64,000 nucleotides of DNA from Methylobacterium persicinum (GCF_022179525.1 NZ_BPQX01000018.1:1-64000); one strand, 5' to 3'. Shown: positions 16,366 to 25,539, counted from the stretch's first letter. Program-made: numbers and translations. Notes: generated by a model not told the origin, from the letters alone.

Positions 16366-16983
16366 TCAGAACGGGTTCCACGTCGCCTGGTGGGTGAATT
16401 TGAGGTACCCCACGTTGACGCCGAGCCGTGCGCCAACGCCGCTGCGGATCGGCACCACAACGATGCCGCCGTCGGTCATCGCCGTCATCCCGAAGCCGCC
16501 GACGAAATAGGCCGAACCGTCGATCCCGCCGAAGCGGCGGAACAGCGCTCGCGTCGCCGGCAGGTTGTAGACAAGCATCATGGTCCGTGCGCCGTCGCCG
16601 CCCACGTCGAAGCCCAGGGAGGGGCCCTGCCAGTAGACCTTCTGCTGGCCGGAATTGCGGGTGTAGAGCACGCCCTCGCCGTAGCGCAGGCCTGCGACGA
16701 AGGCGCCGGAGCCCTCCTGGCCGAGGATGTAGCCGTTGGGCTCGCCCCACCGGCGGCCCGCCTCCTCGACGGTGAGGGCGAGCCCGCGGGAAACGGTGCC
16801 GAAGAAGCGATGGCCGGATTCGACCAGTTCCTCGGGGCGGAAGGTCTCCGGATTGGCGTTCGGGGGCAGCCGGTCCGCCAGCGCCGGCCCGACGGCCGTC
16901 AGGACAGGACCCGCGACCGCGAGACCGAGGCCGGCCCGCAGGATCTGCCGCCTCGGGAGGCCGGGAGTGAAGGGTGCCGTCAT
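16366..16983 (-). CDS. eipA: EipA-family (DUF1134) envelope protein
   Basis: A 205-residue exported protein. Residues 1-36 carry a twin-arginine-like stretch (GLPRRQILRAGLGLAVAGPVLTAVGPALA) with a hydrophobic core and an Ala-x-Ala cleavage site. The mature part is a single DUF1134 domain: GPSLGFDVGGDGARTMMLVYNL, GSAYFVGGFGMTAM and GARLGVNVGYLKFTHQATWNPF. The family name comes from Brucella EipA, a periplasmic protein needed for envelope integrity. ATG at 16983 has GGAGGAAG seven bases upstream, so the longer open frame to 17328 is rejected. It is divergent from the YHS-domain gene, 175 bases apart. Confidence 0.87.
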   Translation of the reverse strand: MTAPFTPGLPRRQILRAGLGLAVAGPVLTAVGPALADRLPPNANPETFRPEELVESGHRFFGTVSRGLALTVEEAGRRWGEPNGYILGQEGSGAFVAGLRYGEGVLYTRNSGQQKVYWQGPSLGFDVGGDGARTMMLVYNLPATRALFRRFGGIDGSAYFVGGFGMTAMTDGGIVVVPIRSGVGARLGVNVGYLKFTHQATWNPF

Positions 16984-17158
16984 ATGCTTCCTCCGCCGAC
17001 GGGCGACGCCGCGCCCTCGCTGGTTGCAACCCCCTGCCATCCGGCCGCGGCGACCCCTTGCGCCGCCGGACCGGATATGCGGCAACCGGCCCGGACGGAG
17101 CGCGAGGCCGGCTCCGCACGAAGCCGGAGTGGGAGCAACATTGGACCAAAACCGCAAG

Positions 17159-17725
17159 ATGAGGTTAACGGGCCGTGACCGCGACGAGGCATCCGCGCGC
17201 AGGCGCACGGTCGGACGGTGGATCGGGGCGGCCCTCCCGGTCCTCCTCGCCCTGGTGGCGTTCGACACTCCGGCGGCAAGGGGCGATCCGAGCCCGACCC
17301 GGATCGTGCCGATCGCCCTCAGCGGCAACGATCCCGTGAGCTACTTCCTGCCGGAGGGCCCGCGACCGGGCTCGCCGCGGTTCGAGGCGGACTGGGACGG
17401 ACGGGTCTTTCGCTTCGCCACCGAGGCCAACCTGGCGGTGTTCCGGCGGGATCCCGGCGTCTATGCGCCCCGGCTCGGGGGCTTCGACGCCGAGGCGGTC
17501 CTCGACGGGCGCCTCGCCGACGCCGACCCCAAGGTCTTCGCACTCGTCGAAGGGAGGCTCTACCTGTTCCGGGACGCGGCGCGCCGCGCACGCTTCCTCG
17601 CCGATCCGGCGCTGGCCCGGAAGGCCGAGGAGATCTGGCCGACCCTGGGCCGCCTGCTGGACGATCCGGACGAGTTCGCCGGGGCGAAGCCTGCCGCGCC
17701 TGCGCCTAGGAGCGGGGAGCCCTGA
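17159..17725 (+). CDS. Exported YHS-domain protein
   Basis: A 188-residue protein with an N-terminal signal or anchor (RWIGAALPVLLALVAFDTPAARG). It contains a YHS-like domain: IALSGNDPVSYFLPEGP, FRFATEANLAVFRRDPGVYAPRLGG, then YLFRDAARRARFLADP. YHS domains are small, often metal-associated modules; exported versions of this type occur near metal and envelope genes. The usual Cys of metal-binding YHS domains is not evident. ATG at 17159 has no strong ribosome site. Its 3' end overlaps that of cysQ by 20 bases, tail to tail. Confidence 0.72.
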   Translation: MRLTGRDRDEASARRRTVGRWIGAALPVLLALVAFDTPAARGDPSPTRIVPIALSGNDPVSYFLPEGPRPGSPRFEADWDGRVFRFATEANLAVFRRDPGVYAPRLGGFDAEAVLDGRLADADPKVFALVEGRLYLFRDAARRARFLADPALARKAEEIWPTLGRLLDDPDEFAGAKPAAPAPRSGEP

Positions 17726-18566
17726 CCGGCGCGTGGCAGGAGTCGCCCGGCTTCAGGACGATCCCCGGCGCCAGGGCCGGATCGCCGATGGCCGCGAAGG
17801 GCCCGTTGCGAAACCCGTCGCCGACCCGCCCATAGCGGATCGGGCCGCCGCCGGGCACGACGACGCATCCGCCCGCCGCGGTCAGGATCGCATCGCCCGC
17901 CGCCGTGTCCCATTCCATGGTCGCTCCGCAACGGATGTAGATGTCCGCTTCGCCGGAGGCGAGGAGGCCGAACTTGATCGCCGAACCGGAGGTGCGAACT
18001 TCCAGCACGGGAAGGGCGGCGAGGCAGGCTGTCGTCTCGGTGTCGCCGTGGCGGCGGCTGCCGAGGGCGACGAGGCCCGCCTCCGGCGCCTTGCGCGCGT
18101 GCACCGGCCGCGCCGGCCCCGGCCGCCCCCCGATCACCGGCGCCTCGAAGGCGTCGCCCGCGGACAGCCACACCCGGTCGAGGCCCGGCGCGGCCAGGGC
18201 CGCCGCGATGGGACGTCCCTCCGCGACCAGGGCGATGTTGACGGAATAATGCGGCGTCCCCGCCAGGAAGTCCCGTGTCCCGTCCAGGGGATCGACGAGG
18301 AAGAACAGGTCGCCCGCCGGGAGGTCGCGGCTGCTCTCTTCCGCGACGATCGGGATACCCGGGAAGCGCAGCGTCAGGGCTTTGAGGATCAGCGCCTCGG
18401 CATCGAGGTCGGCCGCGCTGGAGGGGGAGCCGTCGGCCTTCACCACATGGGGGCAGGACGCGCCATGCCAGCGCCGCAGCACCTCGCCGGCCGCGCAGGC
18501 GATGTCCGCGAGCGTCGCTGCGATCCGCCCGGCTTCGGCTTCCGTCATCGTCGCCGCATCCGTCAT
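17706..18566 (-). CDS. cysQ: 3'(2'),5'-bisphosphate nucleotidase CysQ (inositol-monophosphatase family)
   Basis: A 286-residue Mg2+-dependent phosphatase. The metal sites are clear: VAEESS near residue 75, VDPLDGTRDFLAG (the DPxDGT motif) near 90, and MEWDTAAGDAIL (the WDxAAG motif) near 215. The sequence GSAIKFGLLASGEADIYIR is typical of CysQ, which recycles adenosine 3',5'-bisphosphate from sulfate assimilation. General inositol monophosphatase activity is an alternative. ATG at 18566 is preceded by GGAGG. It fits functionally with sulfur metabolism but is not near the ssu genes. Confidence 0.9.
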   Translation of the reverse strand: MTDAATMTEAEAGRIAATLADIACAAGEVLRRWHGASCPHVVKADGSPSSAADLDAEALILKALTLRFPGIPIVAEESSRDLPAGDLFFLVDPLDGTRDFLAGTPHYSVNIALVAEGRPIAAALAAPGLDRVWLSAGDAFEAPVIGGRPGPARPVHARKAPEAGLVALGSRRHGDTETTACLAALPVLEVRTSGSAIKFGLLASGEADIYIRCGATMEWDTAAGDAILTAAGGCVVVPGGGPIRYGRVGDGFRNGPFAAIGDPALAPGIVLKPGDSCHAPVRAPRS

Positions 18567-18840
18567 GACGCCGCGATCCTCCCCCGCCCTGCATGCCCGA
18601 CCCGGGCGCGGTTGTCGATTCCGTAGCTTTGCGCGCCCCGTCATGGCCCCCGTCCGGGCCCGCAGGGGTGCAAAGACGGGCCAGACGTCATCCTGCCCGC
18701 GGCCTCCGCGATCCGGGTTAACGCTTTGCAAAGGTCCGTGCGCCGTCTATCCACGCGCACCGCTTTGCGCCCGCCGACGCGGTCAGGAAGCGGGCGCGAC
18801 ACATCCTGCGCCGCCGACGCGAACCGCCCCGGAGCTTCCG

Positions 18841-19536
18841 ATGCCCATCCTCACCCTCGATGGCCTGGACCTGGCCGCCCTGCTGTGCTCCCGCGTCTGC
18901 CACGACGTGATCAGCCCGGTCGGCGCGATCGTGAACGGCCTGGAGGTGCTGGAGGACGATCAGGACGAATCGATGCGCGAATTCGCCCTCGAGCTGATCG
19001 GCAAGAGCGCGCGGCAGGCTTCGGCCCGCCTGAAGTTCGCCCGTCTCGCCTTCGGGGCCGCGGGTTCGGCCGGCGCGTCGATCGACCTCGCCGACGCCGA
19101 GGGCGTGGCCAAGGGCATGTTCGCCGACGAGAAGACCAAGCTCGAATGGCGCGCGCCGCAGGCCCTGTTCCCGAAGAACAAGGTGAAGCTGCTCCTCAAC
19201 CTCGTGATGGTCGCGACCTCCGCGATCCCCCGCGGCGGCCTGATCGACGTGACCGTCACCGGCGAAGGCGAGGCGCCGACCTTCGTCCTGAAGGCCAAGG
19301 GCTCCCATGCCCGCATTCCCCCCCACGTGGTGGAACTCATCGCGGGCGAGCCGGAAAGCGGCACCGTCGATGCCCACGGCATCCTGCCCTACTACGCTGG
19401 CCTCGTCGCCCGGGCGACGCAGATGGATGTCCGGTTCGCAATCGAGGGCGACGAGGTGACGGTGACCGCGGAACCTTCGGCCGTGACACTGGATAAGACG
19501 CCCGATGCTGGGAATTCCGGCAGCGAAGCCGTCTGA
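18841..19536 (+). CDS. chpT: Histidine phosphotransferase ChpT
   Basis: A 231-residue dimeric phosphotransferase. The phospho-accepting helix reads LLCSRVCHDVISPVGAIVNGLEVLED with His near residue 21, as in Caulobacter ChpT. The C-terminal half is a degenerate ATPase-like fold (KVKLLLNLVMVATSAIPRGGLIDV, then GILPYYAGLVARATQM) without the ATP-binding G-boxes. ChpT passes phosphate from CckA to CtrA and CpdR, so it belongs to cell-cycle control. It is placed directly ahead of cheA with 105 bases between, and could equally accept phosphate from, or feed, the chemotaxis relay; that part is inference. ATG at 18841 has GGAGC upstream. Confidence 0.93.
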   Translation: MPILTLDGLDLAALLCSRVCHDVISPVGAIVNGLEVLEDDQDESMREFALELIGKSARQASARLKFARLAFGAAGSAGASIDLADAEGVAKGMFADEKTKLEWRAPQALFPKNKVKLLLNLVMVATSAIPRGGLIDVTVTGEGEAPTFVLKAKGSHARIPPHVVELIAGEPESGTVDAHGILPYYAGLVARATQMDVRFAIEGDEVTVTAEPSAVTLDKTPDAGNSGSEAV

Positions 19537-19641
19537 TTGGCTCAAAATACTTCCGCGAAACCCGCAAGCGGCAACTCTTCGATAACGCCCGATCGCCATG
19601 ATCGCCGGTGCGAGACGTTTCGCACGTGACGAGTACCGGCG

Positions 19642-22377
19642 ATGGACGACCTGCTTCGTGAGTTTCTGACCGAGAGCGCAGAGCATCTCGACACGGTCGA
19701 CACGGAACTCGTGCGGTTCGAGCAGGACCCGAACAACGAAACGATTCTACGAAACATCTTCCGGCTGGTGCACACCATCAAGGGCACCTGCGGGTTCCTG
19801 GGCCTGCCCCGGCTGGAGGCCCTGGCCCACGCCGCCGAAACCTTGATGGGCCGGTTCCGCGACGGCATGCCGGTCTCCTCGGCGAGCGTCACGCTGATCC
19901 TCGCCACCCTCGACCGCCTCAAGGCGATCCTCGCCGATCTTGACGCCACGGGCTCCGAGCCGACCGGCTCCGATTCCGACCTGATCGAGGCCCTGGAGCA
20001 CATGGCCGAAGTCGGCGGCGAGCCTGTCGCCGCGGCGGCCCCCGAGCCCGTGGCGCCGCCCGCCCCGCCGGAGATCGTCCTGCCGGAGCCGGTATCGCGC
20101 GAACTGAAGCCCGGCGAAGTGACCCTGGACGATCTGGAGGCGGCGTTCCTGGCCGCCCCCGGCCCCGACGAGATGGCCTTCGCCCCCCTCGAGGCGCCCG
20201 CGCCTGCCCCGAAGCCCGAGCCCGCCAAGGCGGCTCCGGTCGCGGCCGAGCCTGTCCGGGCCGAAACCCCGAAGGCCGAAGCGCCCAAGGCGGAGACGCC
20301 TCATCCGGCGACGGAAGGCGAAGCGAGCCCGTCGAACAAGGTGCAGACGATCCGTGTGAACGTCGACACCCTTGAACACCTGATGACCATGGTCTCGGAA
20401 CTGGTGCTGACCCGCAACCAGCTCCTCGAGATCGCCCGGCGGCACGAGGATTCCGCCTACAAGGTTCCGCTGCAGCGCCTGTCGCACGTCACTGCCGAGT
20501 TGCAGGAAGGCGTGATGAAGACGCGCATGCAGCCCATCGGCAACGCATGGCAGAAGCTGCCGCGGGTGGTGCGCGACCTGTCCGCCGAACTCGGCAAGCA
20601 GATCGAACTCGTGATGCTGGGGGCGGAGACCGAGCTGGACCGGCAGGTGCTGGAGGTCATCAAGGACCCGCTGACCCACATGGTCCGCAACTCGGCCGAC
20701 CACGGCCTGGAATCGACCGCCCAGCGCGTCGCCGCCGGCAAGCCCGCCCGCGGGACCATCCGCCTCTCGGCGTTCCACGAGGGCGGCACGATCACCATCG
20801 AGATCGCCGACGACGGCAAGGGGCTCGACCTCGCCGCCATCCGCCGCAAGGCGGTGGAGCGCGGTCTCGCCAGCCAGGCCGACGTCGATCGCATGACCGA
20901 CGCGCAGGCGGCCAAGTTCATCTTCCATGCCGGCTTCTCCACGGCGGCGGCGGTGACCTCGGTCTCGGGCCGCGGCGTCGGCATGGACGTGGTCAAGACC
21001 AACATCGAGACGATCGGCGGCGTCATCGACATCGCGACCCAGGCCGGGCGCGGCACCGTCTTCACCATCAAGATCCCGCTCACCCTGGCCATCGTCGCGG
21101 CCCTGATCGTCAGGGCCGGCGAGAACCGGTTCGCCCTGCCGCAGGTGGCGGTGCTGGAACTCGTCCGGGTCGGCGCCAACGCCCAGCCGGTGGAGCACAT
21201 CAACGGCTCGCCGGTGCTGCGCCTCCGCGAACGGCTGCTGCCGATCGTGTCCCTCTCCGGCCTGCTCGGGGCGGACACCGTGGCCGAGGCCACGGGCTTC
21301 GTGGTGGTCGCGCAGGTCGGCCGCCAGCGCTTCGGCATCCTCGTGGACGAGGTCTTCCACACCGAGGAAATCGTCGTGAAGCCGATGTCGGCGAAGCTGC
21401 GCCACATCCCGCTCTTCGCCGGCAACACCATCCTCGGCGACGGCGCCGTGGTACTGATCGTCGATCCCAACGGCGTCGCCAACCAGGTGGCGCAGGGCAC
21501 CCAGGCGAGCGCCGGGCAGGCCGAGACCGACGCCGCCGAGGCGGAAATGACCGAGGCGACCACCACGCTGCTGGTGTTCAAGGGCGGCGGCGGCGGCTTC
21601 AAGGCGGTGCCGCTGTCCCTCGTCACCCGGCTCGAAGAGATCGAGTGCGAGAAGGTGGAGTGGCCTGGCGGGCGACCGCTTATCCAGTACCGGGGCCGCC
21701 TCATGCCCCTGGTCCCGGCCGACGACGGCATCGCCATCCGCACCGAGGGCCGTCAGGCGCTCGTGGTCTTCTCCGACGGCGAGCGGGCCATGGGCCTCGT
21801 GGTGGACGAGATCGTGGACATCGTCGAGGAGCGCCTCGACATCGAGATCGCCGCCGAACGCTCGGACCTCATCGGCTCGGCGGTGCTGCGGGGCCGGGCG
21901 ACCGACATCATCAATATCGCCCACTTCCTGCCGATGGCCTACGACGACTGGGCGCGGGGCCCGCGCAAGTCCCAGAAGGACGTCTCGACCCTGCTGCTGG
22001 TGGACGACTCCGCCTTCTTCCGCGACATGCTCAGCCCGGTCCTCAAGGCGGCCGGCTTCCAGGTCGTCACCGCGGCCGGGGCCGACGAGGCCCTGGCGAC
22101 CCTCCACGCCGACCAGCGCATCTCCGTGGTCGTCACCGACATCGAGATGCCCGGCCGCACCGGGTTCGACCTTGTGGCGGCGATGCGCGGCGAGGGTGGC
22201 CGCTTCGCCGGGATGCCGGTGATCGGCCTCACCGGCTCGGTGGGAGCCGAGGCGGTGGAGCGGGCCCGTGCGCTCGCCATCACCGACCTCGTCGCCAAGT
22301 TCGACCGGAGCGGCCTCGTGGCGGCCCTGGGCGAGATCGATGCGTCCGCCGAGGACGCCCTGTCCCGGGCGGCCTGA
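19642..22377 (+). CDS. cheA: Hybrid chemotaxis histidine kinase CheA with two CheW-like domains and a receiver
   Basis: A 911-residue kinase. Domain order: HPt (residues 1-110, phospho-His in LVHTIKGTCGF near 44); a Pro/Ala/Glu-rich linker to about 230; dimerisation helices (IRVNVDTLEHLMTMVSELVLTRNQLLEIA); the ATPase domain with N-box DPLTHMVRNSADHGLE and GRGVGMDVVKTNIE; a first CheW-like domain (about 480-625); a second (about 635-770, TTLLVFKGGGGGFKAVPLSLV onward); and a receiver (about 780-905, LLLVDDSAFFRDML, phospho-Asp in VVTDIEMPG near 833). No P2 domain for CheY docking is evident. It phosphorylates CheY and CheB in response to receptors. The fused receiver probably acts as a phosphate sink or auto-regulator. 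Confidence 0.95.
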   Translation: MDDLLREFLTESAEHLDTVDTELVRFEQDPNNETILRNIFRLVHTIKGTCGFLGLPRLEALAHAAETLMGRFRDGMPVSSASVTLILATLDRLKAILADLDATGSEPTGSDSDLIEALEHMAEVGGEPVAAAAPEPVAPPAPPEIVLPEPVSRELKPGEVTLDDLEAAFLAAPGPDEMAFAPLEAPAPAPKPEPAKAAPVAAEPVRAETPKAEAPKAETPHPATEGEASPSNKVQTIRVNVDTLEHLMTMVSELVLTRNQLLEIARRHEDSAYKVPLQRLSHVTAELQEGVMKTRMQPIGNAWQKLPRVVRDLSAELGKQIELVMLGAETELDRQVLEVIKDPLTHMVRNSADHGLESTAQRVAAGKPARGTIRLSAFHEGGTITIEIADDGKGLDLAAIRRKAVERGLASQADVDRMTDAQAAKFIFHAGFSTAAAVTSVSGRGVGMDVVKTNIETIGGVIDIATQAGRGTVFTIKIPLTLAIVAALIVRAGENRFALPQVAVLELVRVGANAQPVEHINGSPVLRLRERLLPIVSLSGLLGADTVAEATGFVVVAQVGRQRFGILVDEVFHTEEIVVKPMSAKLRHIPLFAGNTILGDGAVVLIVDPNGVANQVAQGTQASAGQAETDAAEAEMTEATTTLLVFKGGGGGFKAVPLSLVTRLEEIECEKVEWPGGRPLIQYRGRLMPLVPADDGIAIRTEGRQALVVFSDGERAMGLVVDEIVDIVEERLDIEIAAERSDLIGSAVLRGRATDIINIAHFLPMAYDDWARGPRKSQKDVSTLLLVDDSAFFRDMLSPVLKAAGFQVVTAAGADEALATLHADQRISVVVTDIEMPGRTGFDLVAAMRGEGGRFAGMPVIGLTGSVGAEAVERARALAITDLVAKFDRSGLVAALGEIDASAEDALSRAA

Positions 22378-22422
22378 GCCCGTCAGTCCTTCACTGTTTG
22401 AGCGTTTCCCGGAGTACGTGAG

Positions 22423-22938
22423 ATGAAGGCTGCCAACGCCAACGGCGCCGAGACCGGTCCCACCGAGGACTTCGTCACGGTCCACGTCGACGGAGTCCTG
22501 TTCGGGCTCGCGATCGAACGGGTCCACGACGTGTTCGTGCCATCGGGCGTCACGCCGGTTCCCCTGGCCCCCCGGGAGATCGTGGGCCTCCTCAACCTGC
22601 GCGGGCGTGTCGTGACGGCCCTGTGCCTGCGCCGCCGGCTCGGCATGGCGCCCTCCGAGGCCCGGGACGACGCCGGTGTGAACGACCGGGGCATGGCCAT
22701 CGGCCTGGAGCAGGGCGGCGAGACCTTCGCCCTGATCGTGGACGGCGTCGGCGAGGTCCTCAAGCTCGGCGGCGACACCCGGGAAAGCGTGCCGATCAAC
22801 CTCGATTCCCGCTGGCGGGACCTGACCATCTGCGTGCACCGCCTCGAGGGGCGGCTCCTCGTCGTCCTCGACGTGGATGCGCTCCTCAACTTCGGCTCGA
22901 AGGATGCCCGCGGCGCCCGCGGCGCCGAGGCGGCGTAA
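22423..22938 (+). CDS. cheW: Chemotaxis coupling protein CheW
   Basis: A 171-residue CheW. The sequence DFVTVHVDGVLFGLAIERVHDVF, IVGLLNLRGRVVTALCLRRRLGM and TFALIVDGVGEVLKL follows the two-barrel SH3-like fold that links receptors to CheA. Length is normal. It starts 45 bases after cheA and ends 10 bases before cheY, so it is part of the same operon. Confidence 0.95.
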   Translation: MKAANANGAETGPTEDFVTVHVDGVLFGLAIERVHDVFVPSGVTPVPLAPREIVGLLNLRGRVVTALCLRRRLGMAPSEARDDAGVNDRGMAIGLEQGGETFALIVDGVGEVLKLGGDTRESVPINLDSRWRDLTICVHRLEGRLLVVLDVDALLNFGSKDARGARGAEAA

Positions 22939-22948
22939 GGGACCGACG

Positions 22949-23350
22949 ATGAGCCAGCGCGAGATGACCTGCCTCGTTGTCGACGATTCGGCGGTGATCC
23001 GAAAGGTCGCCCGCCGGATCATCGAGGATTTCGGCTACGCGGTCGTCGAGGCGGAGGATGGAGACAGTGCCCTCGCGATCTGCGCCGAATCGATGCCGGA
23101 TCTGATCCTGCTCGATTGGAACATGCCAAACAGGGATGGTTACGCGTTCCTGCAGGAATTGCGACAGACCGAGGCCGGCAAGCGGCCCAAGGTGGTGTTC
23201 TGCACTACGGAAAACGACGTCGGTGCCATCGCCCGGGCCTTGCGGGGTGGTGCGGACGAATACATCATGAAACCCTTCGATCGCGATATCTTGACGGCGA
23301 AGCTCGAACAGGTCGGGCTTTCTATCAGGACGAATACAGACTTTTATTAA
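22949..23350 (+). CDS. cheY: Chemotaxis response regulator CheY
   Basis: A 133-residue single receiver domain. It shows LVVDDSAVIRK (acidic pocket), ILLDWNMPNRDGYAFL (phospho-Asp), VFCTTENDV (switch Thr) and GGADEYIMKPFD (conserved Lys). There is no output domain, as expected for a protein that binds the flagellar motor or another target. ATG at 22949 has AAGGGA upstream and lies 10 bases after the cheW stop; the frame upstream is within cheW and is not used. Confidence 0.95.
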   Translation: MSQREMTCLVVDDSAVIRKVARRIIEDFGYAVVEAEDGDSALAICAESMPDLILLDWNMPNRDGYAFLQELRQTEAGKRPKVVFCTTENDVGAIARALRGGADEYIMKPFDRDILTAKLEQVGLSIRTNTDFY

Positions 23351-23484
23351 ACAATCGCAGGTAGTGTTGGCCATTCGCGCCGGGCCAAACCCGGGACGGG
23401 CGGGGTGGCCGATTCCCTGTTGCGTCGTGTGAGGGGCAACGGCCTAGCGCCGGGCGGCGTCGGAACGGGGGAGACGAGAAGGTC

Positions 23485-24645
23485 ATGGTTTCCAGTCCTG
23501 CGGCCACGGCGCCGCGCATGCCCGCCTCGCCCCCCAGCGCTCCCGTCAGGGTCCTGATCGCCGACGATTCGGCGGTGGTGCGCGGCCTCGTCGCCCGCTG
23601 GATCACGGAAGCCGGCTTCCAGCTCGTCGGAACGGCCTCGAATGGCCGGATCGCCCTGGAGATGATGTCCCGGCACGACCCGGACGTGGTTCTCCTCGAC
23701 ATCGACATGCCGGAACTCGACGGCACGGAGGCGCTGCCGCGCATGCTCGCGGCGAGCCCGACCCTGCAGGTCGTGATGATGTCGACGCTCACGACCCGCA
23801 ACGCCGACATCTCCCTGCGCTGCCTCGCCCTCGGCGCGGTGGACTACATCGCCAAGCCCGAGAGCAACCGCGGCGTCACCACCTCTGATTCCTTCCGGAC
23901 CGACCTCATCGAGCGGGTGCGTGTCTTCGGGGCAGCCCGCGCCCGGGGCCGCCGGGGGACTGCGCCGGTCCAGGCACCGTCGGTGGGGGTCGCCCCCGTC
24001 GCGGCGCCGAAGCCGGCGGCGCGGATCACCCTGCGGCCGAAGGCACGGGTCACGAGCCTGCCCCGCGTCCTGCTGGTCGGCTCTTCGACCGGCGGCCCGC
24101 GGGCGGTGGGCGAAGCCCTGGCGGGCATCGGTGCGGCGGCGCTACGCCGGGTGCCGACCCTGATCGTCCAGCACATGCCGCCGGTCTTCACCGCCGTGTT
24201 CGCCGAGCACCTTTCCGCCCGGGTCGGCCTCCTGGCCGCCGAGGGCAAGGCCGACGAGCGCCTGGAGCCGGGCCGGATCTACGTCGCCCCCGGCGGGCGC
24301 CACATGGGCCTCGCCGCCGCAGCCGGCGGTCCGGTCATCAAGCTCACCGACGGTCCCCCCGTGAACTTCTGCCGCCCGGCGGTGGACGTGCTGTTCCGGG
24401 ACGCGGCGGTCATCTTCGGCGCGGCCACCGCCACGGTGATCCTGACCGGCATGGGTTCCGACGGCACCAACGGCGCCCGCGCCCTGGTGGAGGCGGGCGG
24501 CCCGGTTATCGCCCAGGACGAGGCCACGAGCACGGTGTGGGGCATGCCCGGCAGCGTCGCCCGCGCCGGCCTCGCCGAAGCCGTCCTGCCCCTGCCGGAG
24601 ATCGGCCCGGCGCTCCGCGCCATGCTCACAGGCCAACCGGCATGA
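23485..24645 (+). CDS. cheB: Chemoreceptor glutamate methylesterase CheB
   Basis: A 386-residue two-domain protein. The receiver has VLIADDSAVVRG and phospho-Asp in VVLLDIDMPE (near residue 72), with VDYIAKPES. After a Pro/Ala linker the methylesterase domain shows the catalytic Ser in LLVGSSTGGPRAVGEAL, the His in IVQHMPPVFT, and the Asp in TGMGSDGTNGARAL. It removes methyl groups from receptors. A 134-base gap after cheY holds a good ribosome site. Its stop overlaps the cheR start (ATGA), so the two are translationally coupled. Confidence 0.95.
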   Translation: MVSSPAATAPRMPASPPSAPVRVLIADDSAVVRGLVARWITEAGFQLVGTASNGRIALEMMSRHDPDVVLLDIDMPELDGTEALPRMLAASPTLQVVMMSTLTTRNADISLRCLALGAVDYIAKPESNRGVTTSDSFRTDLIERVRVFGAARARGRRGTAPVQAPSVGVAPVAAPKPAARITLRPKARVTSLPRVLLVGSSTGGPRAVGEALAGIGAAALRRVPTLIVQHMPPVFTAVFAEHLSARVGLLAAEGKADERLEPGRIYVAPGGRHMGLAAAAGGPVIKLTDGPPVNFCRPAVDVLFRDAAVIFGAATATVILTGMGSDGTNGARALVEAGGPVIAQDEATSTVWGMPGSVARAGLAEAVLPLPEIGPALRAMLTGQPA

Positions 24646-25487
24646 CGGAGTTCGATTTCGAGTACCTCCGGGCGTACCTCAAGCAGCGGTCCGGCCTCGC
24701 GCTCAGCTCCGAGAAGCGGTACCTCGTGGAGAGCCGCCTCGCACCGGTCTGCCGGCGCTTCAACTTCGCGACCCTTCGCGATCTGATCGGCAGCCTCAAG
24801 ATCACCCATGACGGCGCGATCGAGCGGGCCGTCGTCGAGGCGATGACCACCAACGAAACCTTCTTCTTCCGCGACCGCCTCCCCTTCGACCTGTTCCGGG
24901 ACGTGGTGCTGCCGGAGGCCCTGGCCCGCAACGCCGCCCGGCGCCGGCTCAGGATCTGGTGCGCGGCCGCCTCGACCGGCCAGGAGCCCTATTCCATCGC
25001 CATGCTGCTTCAGGAGGCGGCGCCCCGCCTCTCCGGCTGGCAGGTCGACCTCGTGGCGACGGATATCTCAAGCGAGGTGATCGAGCGGGCCAAGCTTGGC
25101 CTTTACAGCCAGTTCGAGGTTCAGCGCGGGCTCCCGGTGCAGTGGCTGCTGAAGTACTTCACCCAGATCGGCGAACAGTGGCAGATCTCGGCGTCCCTGC
25201 GTTCGATGGTCGAGTTCCGGCAGTTCAACCTGCTGCACGGGTTCGAAGGCCTCGGCTCGTTCGACGTGATCTTCTGCCGGAATGTACTGATCTACTTCGA
25301 CGCGCCGACGAAGTCGGAGATCCTCGGCCGTTTCGCAAACAGCCTTATCCCGGGCGGTGCCCTGATGCTCGGGGCCGCCGAAACGGTGATCGGCCTCACG
25401 GACCGGCTCGTCCCCGATACCAAGCACCGGGGCCTGTACGGCCACGCCTCGCCCCAGGCTCCTGCCCTCCGGGCCGTGGCGGTCTAG
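24642..25487 (+). CDS. cheR: Chemoreceptor methyltransferase CheR
   Basis: A 281-residue SAM-dependent methyltransferase. The N-terminal helical domain (FDFEYLRAYLKQRSGLALSSEKRYLVESRL) binds receptors. MTTNETFFFRD is the CheR hallmark, followed by IWCAAASTGQEPYSIAMLL (SAM site), DISSEVIERAKLGLYSQFEVQRGLP and FDVIFCRNVLIYFD. It methylates receptor glutamates and opposes CheB. ATG 24642 overlaps the cheB stop. No receptor or cheD gene is present in the cluster; the only receptor-like sequence in the window is the remnant at 2838-3758. Confidence 0.95.
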   Translation: MTEFDFEYLRAYLKQRSGLALSSEKRYLVESRLAPVCRRFNFATLRDLIGSLKITHDGAIERAVVEAMTTNETFFFRDRLPFDLFRDVVLPEALARNAARRRLRIWCAAASTGQEPYSIAMLLQEAAPRLSGWQVDLVATDISSEVIERAKLGLYSQFEVQRGLPVQWLLKYFTQIGEQWQISASLRSMVEFRQFNLLHGFEGLGSFDVIFCRNVLIYFDAPTKSEILGRFANSLIPGGALMLGAAETVIGLTDRLVPDTKHRGLYGHASPQAPALRAVAV

Positions 25488-25502
25488 CGAGGCGCCCTTG
25501 CT

Positions 25503-25524
25503 CCGCCGGGCGAGGGCCCGGCGG
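25503..25524. terminator. Candidate bidirectional terminator hairpin between cheR and terC-like gene
   Basis: CCGCCGGG-N6-CCCGGCGG is a perfect 8-bp stem in the 52-base space between two converging stop codons. There is no T-tract on either side, so termination strength is uncertain. Confidence 0.35.
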
Positions 25525-25539
25525 TGTGGCAGGGGCTGG

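Noticed and set aside
19608-19625. GTGCGA-N6-TCGCAC inverted repeat just upstream of cheA
   Set aside because: A six-base arm in very GC-rich DNA is expected by chance; no regulator or terminator feature supports it.
19747-23022. Minus-strand 1091-residue open frame opposite cheA-cheW
   Set aside because: It is a shadow of the high-GC third-position bias: His/Arg/Asp/Gly-rich sequence without domains, entirely antisense to intact chemotaxis genes.
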